Shown here piece after piece: positions 1-5,273 of a stretch of DNA of 6,602 nt. The notes beneath the pieces are model-generated. The model made no database searches. It was not told the DNA's origin and saw nothing but the letters and a program-made list of their open reading frames with translations. The DNA comes from Akkermansiaceae bacterium (lineage in GTDB: Bacteria > Verrucomicrobiota > Verrucomicrobiia > Verrucomicrobiales > Akkermansiaceae), in NCBI GenBank assembly GCA_025457805.1, contig JALOTR010000168.1, positions 1-6,602 of the forward strand, written 5' to 3'. Both the position numbers and the translations under genes were made by a program. Within the stretch, counting starts at the first letter, position 1. Every line of letters begins with the position of its first letter.

Positions 1-1
1 G

Positions 2-160
2 GAAGAGTGCGACAAGGATAAGGAAGAAGGCACCGTCCTCGCTGGCAAGTGCAAGGACAAGGAAGAGTGCGACAAGGACAAGGAAGAAGGCACCCTCGCT
101 GGCAAGTGCAAGGACAAGGAAGAGTGCGATAAGGACAAGGAAGAAGGCACCCTCGCCTGA
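2..160 (+). CDS. C-terminal part of a charged, Cys-containing tandem-repeat protein (5' end outside window)
   Basis: Reading from base 2, the frame is open to a TGA at 158-160 and gives 52 residues. They consist almost entirely of a tandem repeat with unit EECDKDKEEGTLAGKCKDK. The first visible unit is 20 residues (an extra Val gives GTVLAG), the second is 19, and the third stops after GTLA. Each full unit has two cysteines in opposite charge contexts (EECDKD and GKCKDK). Lys, Glu and Asp make up most of the rest, so it should be very soluble and probably disordered or helical unless metal binding or disulphides order it. The start and any signal peptide lie upstream. The DNA copies are nearly identical, which points to recent expansion or active homogenisation. 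The reading frame is supported by the exact 3-base periodicity of the repeat and by the terminator after the stop. I do not recognise a family, and function is unknown; cation or metal binding is only a guess. Confidence 0.75.
   Translation, partial: EECDKDKEEGTVLAGKCKDKEECDKDKEEGTLAGKCKDKEECDKDKEEGTLA
2..160 (+). repeat. In-frame tandem repeat, 57-60 base unit, about 2.7 copies visible
   Basis: Units lie at 2-61 (60 bases), 62-118 (57 bases) and 119-160 (42 bases, ending in the stop codon). The second and third units differ by one base over most of their shared length (GAC versus GAT at the Asp codon after Cys). The first unit has an extra in-frame codon. Lengths are multiples of three, so copy number can change without a frameshift. 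The array continues leftwards out of the window, so its total copy number is unknown. Confidence 0.9.
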
Positions 161-224
161 TTTCGTTCCCGGATGGACCTCAAAAGGACCATCCGTCCCG
201 GCTCAGAGCCAATCCCATTATTTC

Positions 225-256
225 AAAGCCACCGGACAAAATCCGGTGGCTTTTTT
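225..256 (+). terminator. Rho-independent terminator after the repeat-protein gene
   Basis: A perfect 9-bp stem (228-236 GCCACCGGA with 242-250 TCCGGTGGC) closes a 5-base loop and is followed directly by six T (251-256). Three A at 225-227 can pair with the first T residues and extend the stem. It sits about 65 bases after the stop codon at 158-160 and is oriented for + strand transcription. The A-rich 5' flank could also give weak termination in the opposite direction. This is a textbook intrinsic terminator and the clearest regulatory signal in the window. Confidence 0.93.
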
Positions 257-359
257 CGTGCCCGGACTGATGCCCGATTGGAAGGGATGGGCGTTCAACG
301 TGAGGTTTCCGGGACCTTCGCAAGCCCTTCAGGCTTGGACAATCAATGGCTGGCAAAAT

Positions 360-382
360 CCCGGGGTTGTGCCAACCCCGGG
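360..382. repeat. Perfect 9-bp inverted repeat (hairpin)
   Basis: CCCGGGGTT (360-368) and AACCCCGGG (374-382) form a perfect stem with a 5-base loop. No T-tract follows on either strand, so it is not a standard terminator. Its right arm is the first part of the left REP-like copy. The right copy begins with the same AACCCCGGG but lacks an adjacent partner arm. Confidence 0.75.
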
Positions 383-468
383 CTGGGCTGCGGAATCCCT
401 TTGGGATTCGGGTAAGAACGCGGCGCGCCCGGAAGTGGCAGAAAGGTCGGTCAGAGGGACAGATCCCC
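374..468. repeat. REP-like intergenic element, copy 1
   Basis: This is the first of two 95-base direct copies; the second is at 481-575. Aligned by hand without gaps, 87 of 95 positions match, including a run of 27 identical bases around GGGATTCGGGTAAGAACGCG. The copy contains the hairpin GAATCCC-TTT-GGGATTC (393-409) and ends in GTCAGAGGGACAGATCCCC. The hairpin-rich, intergenic, duplicated layout resembles the REP elements mobilised by REP-associated tyrosine transposases (RAYT/TnpA_REP). No transposase is in this window, so the assignment rests on form alone. Confidence 0.7.
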
Positions 469-480
469 AGTCGAGATTCC

Positions 481-575
481 AACCCCGGGCTGGTTTGCGG
501 AATCCCGTTGGGATTCGGGTAAGAACGCGGCGCGTCCGGAAGTGGTCGCAAGGTCGGTCAGAGGGACAGGTCCCC
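481..575. repeat. REP-like intergenic element, copy 2
   Basis: This is the second direct copy, offset by 107 bases from the first. The GAATCCC/GGGATTC stem is conserved while the middle of its loop region differs (GTT instead of TTT), as expected if hairpin structure is retained. The terminal segment is a better palindrome than in copy 1: GGGAC (563-567) pairs with GTCCC (570-574) across 2 bases. The 8 differences from copy 1 are scattered and not clustered. This suggests two separately aged copies, not an assembly duplication. Confidence 0.7.
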
Positions 576-599
576 TAGACCAGGACCAGCGTCTTACTT

Positions 600-626
600 G
601 CGGCCGAGGGACTGCGCGGCGGCCGC
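600..626 (-). terminator. GC-rich hairpin just after the adaptor stop; weak terminator candidate
   Basis: GCGGCCG (600-606) and CGGCCGC (620-626) form a perfect 7-bp all-GC stem with a 13-base loop. It lies five bases past the minus-strand TGA at 634-632. The minus-strand sequence after it has no run of T, so classic intrinsic termination is doubtful. It could act as a 3' stabiliser or a Rho-assisted end. Confidence 0.35.
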
Positions 627-631
627 AGGGT

Positions 632-1840
632 TCAGGAGCCCGTGCTGGACTTGGGCTCGGGGGCGTCGGCGGCGATGCGGGGCTCCAGAATTTCCACGGG
701 TGCTCCGTCGGGCGCGTAGGGGAGGCGGGAGGTGGCGAGCCAGTCGCCGTTTTTGAGGCCGTCCTGAATGACAAGGGTGTCCGCCGTGCTCCAGATGGGC
801 TGGATTTCCGCCTTGCGGATGGCAGGGCCACTCTGGCCAGCGGGGTCGATGAGATAAATCCGGTTCACGCCTCGCAGGGCGGTGCGGGGAATGGCGAAGA
901 CGTCCTTGAGGATATTGCCATGGACGAGCGCCCGCACCGGCTGGCCGATCCGGAGTTCGGGATTTTTGGAAACGATGCCGAAGGGATCATCGACGCGGGC
1001 GATGGCAAAAAGCTCCCTCGATGTTTCATCCAGCGTTCCTTCGGTCCGCACGATGCGTGCTTTCCAAGTGTGTCCGCTGGGCCGGTTTTCATTGCCGAGG
1101 GCATCGGTGAGAATGACATCCACCGCCTGATCATCGTTGCGGGTGGGGAGTTTCACGAAGGGAAGTTGGTCTGCGGAAAGCGGCAGCCGGACTTCAGCGA
1201 AATCCGTGGCGAAAACTTCCCCCAGGGGTGTCGTGCCGCCCACGGCTTGGCCAAGTCCGACAAGGCGGGCCTTTACCCGACCATCGAAGGGCGCGCGGAT
1301 TTTGGCGCGTTCCAGATTGCGGGTGGCTTGTTCGAGGTCGGCGCGGGCAGAGGTGACGACGGCGTTGGCTTCCTTGAGCTGCGGGATGCGGAGCACGAGA
1401 GGAGAGGGTTCTTCGTCGTAGCCGATGTCTTCCCAATTGAGTTTTGCCTGTTTGGCGCGGGCTTCTTCCTGGGCAAGCGCGGCTTCGGCGCGGGCCAGCC
1501 GGGACTCCGCAGCGGTGCGGGCGGCCTGGAGATCGGCGGGATCGAGTTCCGCGAGAATTTCGCCTTCGGTGAAAAACGCCCCGTCTTCGAAACAGGGATG
1601 GATGATTTGAATCGTCCCGGCCACCAGTGAGGTGATGGTGGTGTTGTGATGGGCGCGGATGGTGCCCTGCGTCTCAAGCGTGACTTGGAAATCCGCAGAA
1701 TGAAGCGCCGTCTTTTCGGTCTTGAGCTTCTGGGGTGGCTGGTGGACAGGCTTGGGCTCTTCCACGGGCACACCGAGCCATTTCCATGCGCCAAGTCCGG
1801 CAGCAAGGATGAAGATGGGAATGAGGATGCGGACCAACAT
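632..1840 (-). CDS. HlyD/RND-type efflux periplasmic adaptor subunit (membrane fusion protein)
   Basis: This 402-residue protein matches the periplasmic adaptor family that links an inner-membrane pump to an outer-membrane channel. Residues 4-22 form an N-terminal membrane anchor. The two halves of the lipoyl/barrel-sandwich domain are at about 65-98 (DGAFFTEGEILAELD) and 180-207 (AKIRAPFDGRVKARLVGLGQ). They flank an Ala/Glu/Arg-rich coiled-coil hairpin at about 100-178. A beta-barrel region (about 210-305, ending RIGQPVRALV) and a membrane-proximal domain (about 310-390) follow. Length is typical. I chose the ATG at 1840, which puts the hydrophobic anchor at the N-terminus. A GTG at 1894 would add 18 residues without family character. 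No clear Shine-Dalgarno precedes either start. No pump or outer-membrane channel gene is adjacent, so the substrate is unknown. It is the last gene of the minus-strand run, about 120 bases after the methyltransferase, and may have its own promoter. Confidence 0.9.
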   Translation of the reverse strand: MLVRILIPIFILAAGLGAWKWLGVPVEEPKPVHQPPQKLKTEKTALHSADFQVTLETQGTIRAHHNTTITSLVAGTIQIIHPCFEDGAFFTEGEILAELDPADLQAARTAAESRLARAEAALAQEEARAKQAKLNWEDIGYDEEPSPLVLRIPQLKEANAVVTSARADLEQATRNLERAKIRAPFDGRVKARLVGLGQAVGGTTPLGEVFATDFAEVRLPLSADQLPFVKLPTRNDDQAVDVILTDALGNENRPSGHTWKARIVRTEGTLDETSRELFAIARVDDPFGIVSKNPELRIGQPVRALVHGNILKDVFAIPRTALRGVNRIYLIDPAGQSGPAIRKAEIQPIWSTADTLVIQDGLKNGDWLATSRLPYAPDGAPVEILEPRIAADAPEPKSSTGS

Positions 1841-1962
1841 GGATGAATCAAAAACTATGCCCTTGGAAGCAAATCGCACTCGCGCGGCGGCCACGGATCA
1901 TCGCCCGAAAGCTGGCGGATGCCAAATACGAACTGCGTGGATTGGATGTTTCCCGGAATCCT
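1841..1962 (-). other. Gap between methyltransferase and adaptor genes
   Basis: These 122 bases are longer than the other gaps in the minus-strand run. I see no terminator-like hairpin and no convincing sigma-70 promoter, so co-transcription with the upstream genes and independent expression are both possible. The part from 1894 to 1841 is open in the adaptor frame from a GTG, with an in-frame stop just upstream of it. Confidence 0.4.
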
Positions 1963-2619
1963 TCAGGAGGCGGAGCGGTTGAGGACGATGAGGTGGTTGT
2001 TGAACGGCGTGCCACCCCACAGTGGGGAGATTTCCACTTTTCCGAAGGGAGAGAGGATGCGGTGGAAATCCTCTGCGGCCGGATAGTGGGTGGGCGCGGC
2101 CTTCATCCAGAAGGTCGCCTTGGCCAGAAGATCGCCAGCCACCGTGATCTTGAAGCGAAGCGAGTCATCCCGCAGGCCGGAGCGAATGATCAACATCCCA
2201 CCCGGGGCCACCCGATCGGCGGCAAGCACAAGCAGCCGCTCTTGTTCCGGGGCGGTGAAAAACTGGAGGATGTCGAGAATGCTCACGTTGCCCCGGTGTT
2301 CGGGCAGGCCTTGGCGCGCATCGTGGGTGGAAAAATCCACATCGCGGGTCTTGGACAAATCGGCAGCGCGGCGGGCTCCGTCGATTTTTCGCGAATCATA
2401 GTCCAAGCCGCAGATCGGCACCGTGATGCCATGGGCGCGGAGGAAAAAGGCAAGCAGTCCGAGGCCGCATCCCAGATCGAGCAGGGGCAGGGGAGAGTCC
2501 CGCAGTTTTTCGGCGAGAGCCGTGTAGAGGGGATCGGTCCGCAGCTTGGAGGCCACGTAGTTTTGATTCCAGCGGCCGGTATAGAGGTTGGCGATGGCCT
2601 TGGTGTCCGGCGCGCTCAT
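1963..2619 (-). CDS. Class I SAM-dependent methyltransferase
   Basis: This 218-residue protein has a class I (Rossmann-fold) methyltransferase layout. Motif I is LLDLGCGLGLLAFFL at about residues 46-60 (the DLGCGLG SAM loop). An acidic residue ends strand 2 (GLDYDS, D73). The motif IV region is SILDILQFF (about 113-121), and APGGMLIIRSG (about 138-148) follows as the strand 5 region. Length is normal for a single-domain enzyme. The ATG at 2619 overlaps the TGA of the upstream glycosyltransferase as ATGA, which suggests translational coupling and settles the start despite no clear ribosome site. The methyl acceptor cannot be read from the sequence. Given the neighbours, a lipid- or polyketide-linked hydroxyl or acid is plausible. 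The ILDILQFF segment reminds me of methyltransferases in aryl-polyene-type pigment clusters, which is memory-based and unchecked. Confidence 0.88.
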   Translation of the reverse strand: MSAPDTKAIANLYTGRWNQNYVASKLRTDPLYTALAEKLRDSPLPLLDLGCGLGLLAFFLRAHGITVPICGLDYDSRKIDGARRAADLSKTRDVDFSTHDARQGLPEHRGNVSILDILQFFTAPEQERLLVLAADRVAPGGMLIIRSGLRDDSLRFKITVAGDLLAKATFWMKAAPTHYPAAEDFHRILSPFGKVEISPLWGGTPFNNHLIVLNRSAS

Positions 2620-3398
2620 GGGGCAGGGGGATTGATGTGACGGAGAGGATTTTTTCCCCGGAACAGAAGCTTGGGCAGGCGCAGGATGAAGCCGAAGAGG
2701 AGGCGGAAATACATCCAGGTGAGCAGGGTGTTGTCGCGCAGATACCGGAACTGCGAAATGCCGCCTTCCTCCGCACTCGGATAGCGGACAGGTGTGGGGA
2801 GATTGATGATGGGAACTCCGCGCCAGGCGAGACGGACGGCGACTTCCGGATCAAAGTCGAATCGCCGGGCGAAGCAGGTGGCTTCCATCACGGCCAGCAG
2901 ATCGGCGGCAGGGTAAACGCGCATGCCGAAGAGCGAATCGCGGATGCCCCAGCCGAGAGTCTCAAGGGAGGCCCAGAAATTGGAAACCTTGCGTCCATTC
3001 ACCCGCAGGGCCGGGGCGGATTCGTCGAAGATCGGGCAGCCGAAGACTGCGGCGGTGGGGTGCTTTCGCGACCATTCCAGAAACAAGGGAATCTGCCCCG
3101 CCGGGTGCTGGCCATCGGCATCCATGGTCAGGACATGGGTGTATCCTGCCGCGATCGCTTCGCGGAGCGCATGCAGGATGGCAGCTCCCTTGCCGGAATT
3201 TTGCGGGATCAGAAGAATCCGGAATCGTCCCGGCTGGTTGCCAGCAAGGTCGCGGATGGTTTCCTCAGAGCCATCGGTGGAGCCATCGACCACCACCCAG
3301 ACGGGCGGTTCCTGGGTCATGGCAGAGATGACGGTCTCACGGAGAATGCGCCCGGTATTGTAGCTCGGGATGAGAATGAGTGGGCGCGGGTCGGGCAT
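2616..3398 (-). CDS. Family 2 glycosyltransferase (GT-A fold, dolichol-phosphate-mannose-synthase-like)
   Basis: This 260-residue GT-A enzyme should move a sugar from a nucleotide-sugar donor to a lipid or secondary-metabolite acceptor on the cytoplasmic face. The N-terminus PLILIPSYNTGRILRETV is the first GT2 strand and helix. VVVDGSTDGS (35-44) is the nucleotide-binding signature, NSGKGAAILHA (67-77) follows, and MDADGQH (92-98) carries the metal-binding DxD (D93, D95). The C-terminal part includes DSLFGMRVYP (154-163) and GGISQFRYLRDN (212-223). A hydrophobic tail at about 225-245 could associate with the membrane. I chose the ATG at 3398, which begins right before the GT2 fold. A TTG at 3437 would add 13 residues and nearly abut the acyltransferase stop. 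The GGISQFR..RDN segment resembles GT2 enzymes of aryl-polyene/xanthomonadin clusters; this is recall, not a search. Its stop overlaps the methyltransferase start. Confidence 0.9.
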   Translation of the reverse strand: MPDPRPLILIPSYNTGRILRETVISAMTQEPPVWVVVDGSTDGSEETIRDLAGNQPGRFRILLIPQNSGKGAAILHALREAIAAGYTHVLTMDADGQHPAGQIPLFLEWSRKHPTAAVFGCPIFDESAPALRVNGRKVSNFWASLETLGWGIRDSLFGMRVYPAADLLAVMEATCFARRFDFDPEVAVRLAWRGVPIINLPTPVRYPSAEEGGISQFRYLRDNTLLTWMYFRLLFGFILRLPKLLFRGKNPLRHINPPAP

Positions 3399-3440
3399 CG
3401 GCCCGGGGGTTTTATTCGGCCAAGCGAGCCGGGGCAAGCA

Positions 3441-4295
3441 TCAGGAAATCCAATGTGCCACCTGGCCGACGCTCTGCCGCCGGAGCGGGTGCGGCTGGCT
3501 GAGTTCGTTTTCGAAAACCGCTTCCAGCCGGCGGGTGAGCGATTGGGCGCTTTCGCCGGGTTCCGGAAACAAAGGTTCGCCTGCATCGATGCGGATGTGG
3601 ATGGGGAATGCGGGACGTTTCCAAAGTGGCCAGCCTTTTTCGAGAAAGCGGGTGTTGCTGCGGATGAAGATGGGATAAATCGGCACGCTGGCCCGCAGGG
3701 CGATGATGGCGCAGCCGCCCTTGAGGGGATTGATCCATCGGGCATCGGGCTTGGTGCGGGTGCCCTCGGGGAAGAGCAGCAGGTGGCCGCCGCCTTCGAG
3801 GGACTTCGCCGCATTTCGAATCATGCGGGTCGTGCCGTCGTTGGCGATGTATCCCGCCAGCCGCGCGCCACCGCCGAGCACGGGATTGCGCAGGATGGAT
3901 TTTTTCATCACACACACCGCCGATGGAAAGCGGGCAATGATGAATACCGCATCCCAAAGTGCGATGTGATTCGGCGCGGCGATGAGCGGAAAGCCGGATT
4001 TTCCCAAAGCTTTCAAACCCGAGCTGTCCACTCTCACGAGGCCCGCCCATCTCAACAGGGCGACAAAGCAACGGAAAAGGTGATGGAGCAGGAACCTGCC
4101 GAGGCGCTCGCCCGAACGACGCGGCAGAAGCCAGTGGAGTGGACCGCCAACCAAGGTCAGAAGTCCGCCGAAAAACGCCCAATAGGAAAGCCCGACCGAC
4201 ATCGCAATCAGATCCCATGGCAGGCGAAGCCACATGCGCCGCCTCATCGATCCGGCAGAGTCGATTGGCAGGCTGATGGGATGATCGGATCGCAT
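3441..4295 (-). CDS. PlsC-type lysophospholipid / 1-acylglycerol-3-phosphate acyltransferase
   Basis: This 284-residue membrane-associated acyltransferase should move an acyl chain from acyl-ACP or acyl-CoA to a hydroxyl on a glycerol-lipid or similar acceptor. The catalytic motif HX4D is present as NHIALWD (H110, D115), the acceptor-binding motif as FPEGTR (175-180), and VPIYPIF (204-210) forms the fourth conserved block. Residues 30-57 form a hydrophobic anchor before the domain. I placed the start at the ATG at 4295. ATGs at 4247 and 4235 also keep the whole domain, and none has a clear ribosome site. The open frame continues upstream to 4790, but that part is the antisense shadow of the divergent protease gene, low-complexity and Ala/Gly-rich. 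As the first gene of the minus-strand run it may be either the housekeeping PlsC or a tailoring acyltransferase; the glycosyltransferase and methyltransferase directly behind it favour tailoring. Confidence 0.88.
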   Translation of the reverse strand: MRSDHPISLPIDSAGSMRRRMWLRLPWDLIAMSVGLSYWAFFGGLLTLVGGPLHWLLPRRSGERLGRFLLHHLFRCFVALLRWAGLVRVDSSGLKALGKSGFPLIAAPNHIALWDAVFIIARFPSAVCVMKKSILRNPVLGGGARLAGYIANDGTTRMIRNAAKSLEGGGHLLLFPEGTRTKPDARWINPLKGGCAIIALRASVPIYPIFIRSNTRFLEKGWPLWKRPAFPIHIRIDAGEPLFPEPGESAQSLTRRLEAVFENELSQPHPLRRQSVGQVAHWIS

Positions 4296-4419
4296 CGGCA
4301 AGGACGCTAGGAAGGAAACTTCAGGTGGTCGATTTGAATTTTGTAACTCTCCCGTGGCATTGGCCGACCATGGCTTTTCCGTTGCATTCCGGTCGTTTCG
4401 CGGTTGATAGTGCCTCCGC
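4296..4419. promoter_or_regulatory. Divergent intergenic region with promoters for both gene runs
   Basis: These 124 bases separate the minus-strand acyltransferase start from the + strand GTG at 4420, so each run must have its promoter here or inside the opposite gene. The centre (about 4330-4350) is the most AT-rich stretch in this part of the window. On the + strand, TTGCAT (4382-4387) lies 18 bases before GATAGT (4406-4411), only a weak sigma-70-like pair. It would place the transcript start almost at the GTG. I cannot define a promoter on the minus strand. There is no riboswitch-like or terminator structure. Confidence 0.4.
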
Positions 4420-5217
4420 GTGAGCGTCTTCATCTCCTTCCAACCCATTCGCCGAGCCAGCCTGCCCCTTTTGGTCGTCTTGTCCTTGGCTGCAATGCTG
4501 CATGCGGCTCCGCAGGCCCCCACGGCACCGGCGATGCCGACGAAGGAAGGCGCATCGCAAAAGCCGGAAACTCCCGCGCCCAGCCAGCCCGCTCCAGCAA
4601 AACCCAAGCCGGAGACAAAGCCCGCGCCAGCTTCCGAGGCCAAGCCTGCCGAAGGCAAGCCCGTGACGCCCCCCGCCGAGACGCCCGCAGCTCCAGCCAC
4701 CGATCCCCAGGATCCAGACGATCCAGCTGCCGCCGAAAATGCCGAGGCGGAGACGGCGGCCGTTGCCAAACCTGTTAGCGCGGATCCCATTCAGATCTAC
4801 GGTTGGAGGGAAGATATCCTGATTCAAGGCATTCAGGAAAAGCTCAAGGCCAAGCTCGATACCGGCGCTCTCACCAGTTCCATCCATGCGGAGGAAAAGG
4901 AGTTGTTCGAGCGCGATGGCAAGAAGTGGGTCCGCTTCATTGTGACCGATCCCAGCATGAAAAAACCCGTCCGCACCCGCATCGAGGCTCCGCTTGTGCG
5001 GATCGCCAAAATCAAGGAGCCAGCCGGGGAGTCCGAGCCCCGCGAGGTGGTGCGGCTGTCGTTTCAAATCGGCGAACGCAAGTTGCGGGGCGAGTTTACC
5101 CTCAACAACCGCAAGAACATGTTATCTCCCGTCCTGATCGGCCGCAACATGATCAAGGAGCTCGGCTGGGTGGATCCCGGCCGCATTCATCTGGCCGATC
5201 AGAAAATCTTCCGCTGA
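4420..5217 (+). CDS. Exported retropepsin-like protein (PF05618 family, 'ATP-dependent zinc protease') with Pro/Ala-rich linker
   Basis: This 265-residue protein has three parts. Residues 1-30 form a signal peptide (basic RR at 11-12, hydrophobic LPLLVVLSLAAML, Ala-X-Ala-like end near 28-30). Residues 31-120 form a low-complexity Pro/Ala/Lys/Glu linker. Residues 124-265 form a PF05618/COG4067 domain. That domain carries the aspartic-protease-like signature KLDTGALTSSIHA (catalytic D147 in DTGA) and the second conserved block VLIGRNMIKELG (238-249), typical of retropepsin-like folds that dimerise. The database name is historical; neither ATP dependence nor a zinc site is visible. The GTG start is forced by an in-frame TAG at 4408-4410 and gives a proper signal sequence. 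Most family members I know of lack such a long linker, which could span peptidoglycan or tether the domain. It precedes the inactive-transglutaminase membrane protein by 56 bases in a known conserved pairing. Substrate unknown. Confidence 0.88.
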   Translation: MSVFISFQPIRRASLPLLVVLSLAAMLHAAPQAPTAPAMPTKEGASQKPETPAPSQPAPAKPKPETKPAPASEAKPAEGKPVTPPAETPAAPATDPQDPDDPAAAENAEAETAAVAKPVSADPIQIYGWREDILIQGIQEKLKAKLDTGALTSSIHAEEKELFERDGKKWVRFIVTDPSMKKPVRTRIEAPLVRIAKIKEPAGESEPREVVRLSFQIGERKLRGEFTLNNRKNMLSPVLIGRNMIKELGWVDPGRIHLADQKIFR

Positions 5218-5273
5218 CATGATCCGGATGCCGCATACGATCCAGTCCCGCACTTTTGCGACACACGAGTGAG
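5218..5273 (+). other. Short spacer between retropepsin and transglutaminase-like genes
   Basis: The 56 bases contain no terminator hairpin and no clear promoter, so the two + strand genes are most simply read as one transcript. A 17-codon frame (ATG at 5219, stop TGA at 5270-5272) fills almost the whole gap and ends one base before the next start. It has no recognisable content and I do not call it a gene, although translation through it could couple the two genes. Confidence 0.5.

Larger units (their letters stand above)
257..631. other. Non-coding spacer rich in stem-loops
   Basis: I see no convincing gene here. Open frames exist on both strands but show no recognisable protein character and run through the repeats. 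Inverted repeats are 321-326/332-337 (CAAGCC/GGCTTG), 360-368/374-382 (a 9-bp stem), 393-399/403-409 and 500-506/510-516 (GAATCCC/GGGATTC with 3-base loops), and 600-606/620-626 (GCGGCCG/CGGCCGC). It separates two convergent genes: the + strand repeat-protein gene and the minus-strand adaptor gene. Confidence 0.7.

Noticed and set aside
2..160. CRISPR array
   Set aside because: The repeats are contiguous without spacers, are multiples of three, and encode an in-frame repeated peptide ending in a stop before a terminator.
180..578. Overlapping open frames of about 80-125 codons on both strands
   Set aside because: They run through the terminator hairpin and the REP-like copies, repeat the same peptide twice because of the duplication, and have no recognisable protein content.
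542..1630. 362-codon open frame on the + strand
   Set aside because: It lies wholly opposite the efflux adaptor, whose domain structure is clear. The translation is a Gly/Arg-rich shadow with no family character.
1843..2640. 265-codon + strand frame
   Set aside because: It is antisense to the methyltransferase and its upstream gap, with no domain features.
3399..3437. TTG start for the glycosyltransferase at 3437
   Set aside because: It adds 13 residues with no fold role. The ATG at 3398 begins just before the first GT2 strand. It cannot be excluded, as it nearly abuts the previous stop.
3412..3441. ATG overlapping the acyltransferase stop (TGATG arrangement)
   Set aside because: The frame from that ATG reaches a stop after nine codons and is not in phase with the glycosyltransferase.
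2637..4310. 557-codon open frame on the + strand
   Set aside because: It spans the antisense of both the glycosyltransferase and the acyltransferase. The two real genes show conserved motifs and this frame shows none. Long antisense frames are expected in GC-rich coding DNA.
4296..4790. N-terminal extension of the acyltransferase frame
   Set aside because: The extension is antisense to the signal peptide and Pro/Ala linker of the divergent protease gene and reads as low-complexity Ala/Gly. The acyltransferase domain needs only the part below 4295.
4321..5067. 248-codon minus-strand frame rich in Gly and Leu
   Set aside because: It is the shadow of the retropepsin-like gene, which has a signal peptide, the DTGA motif and family blocks.
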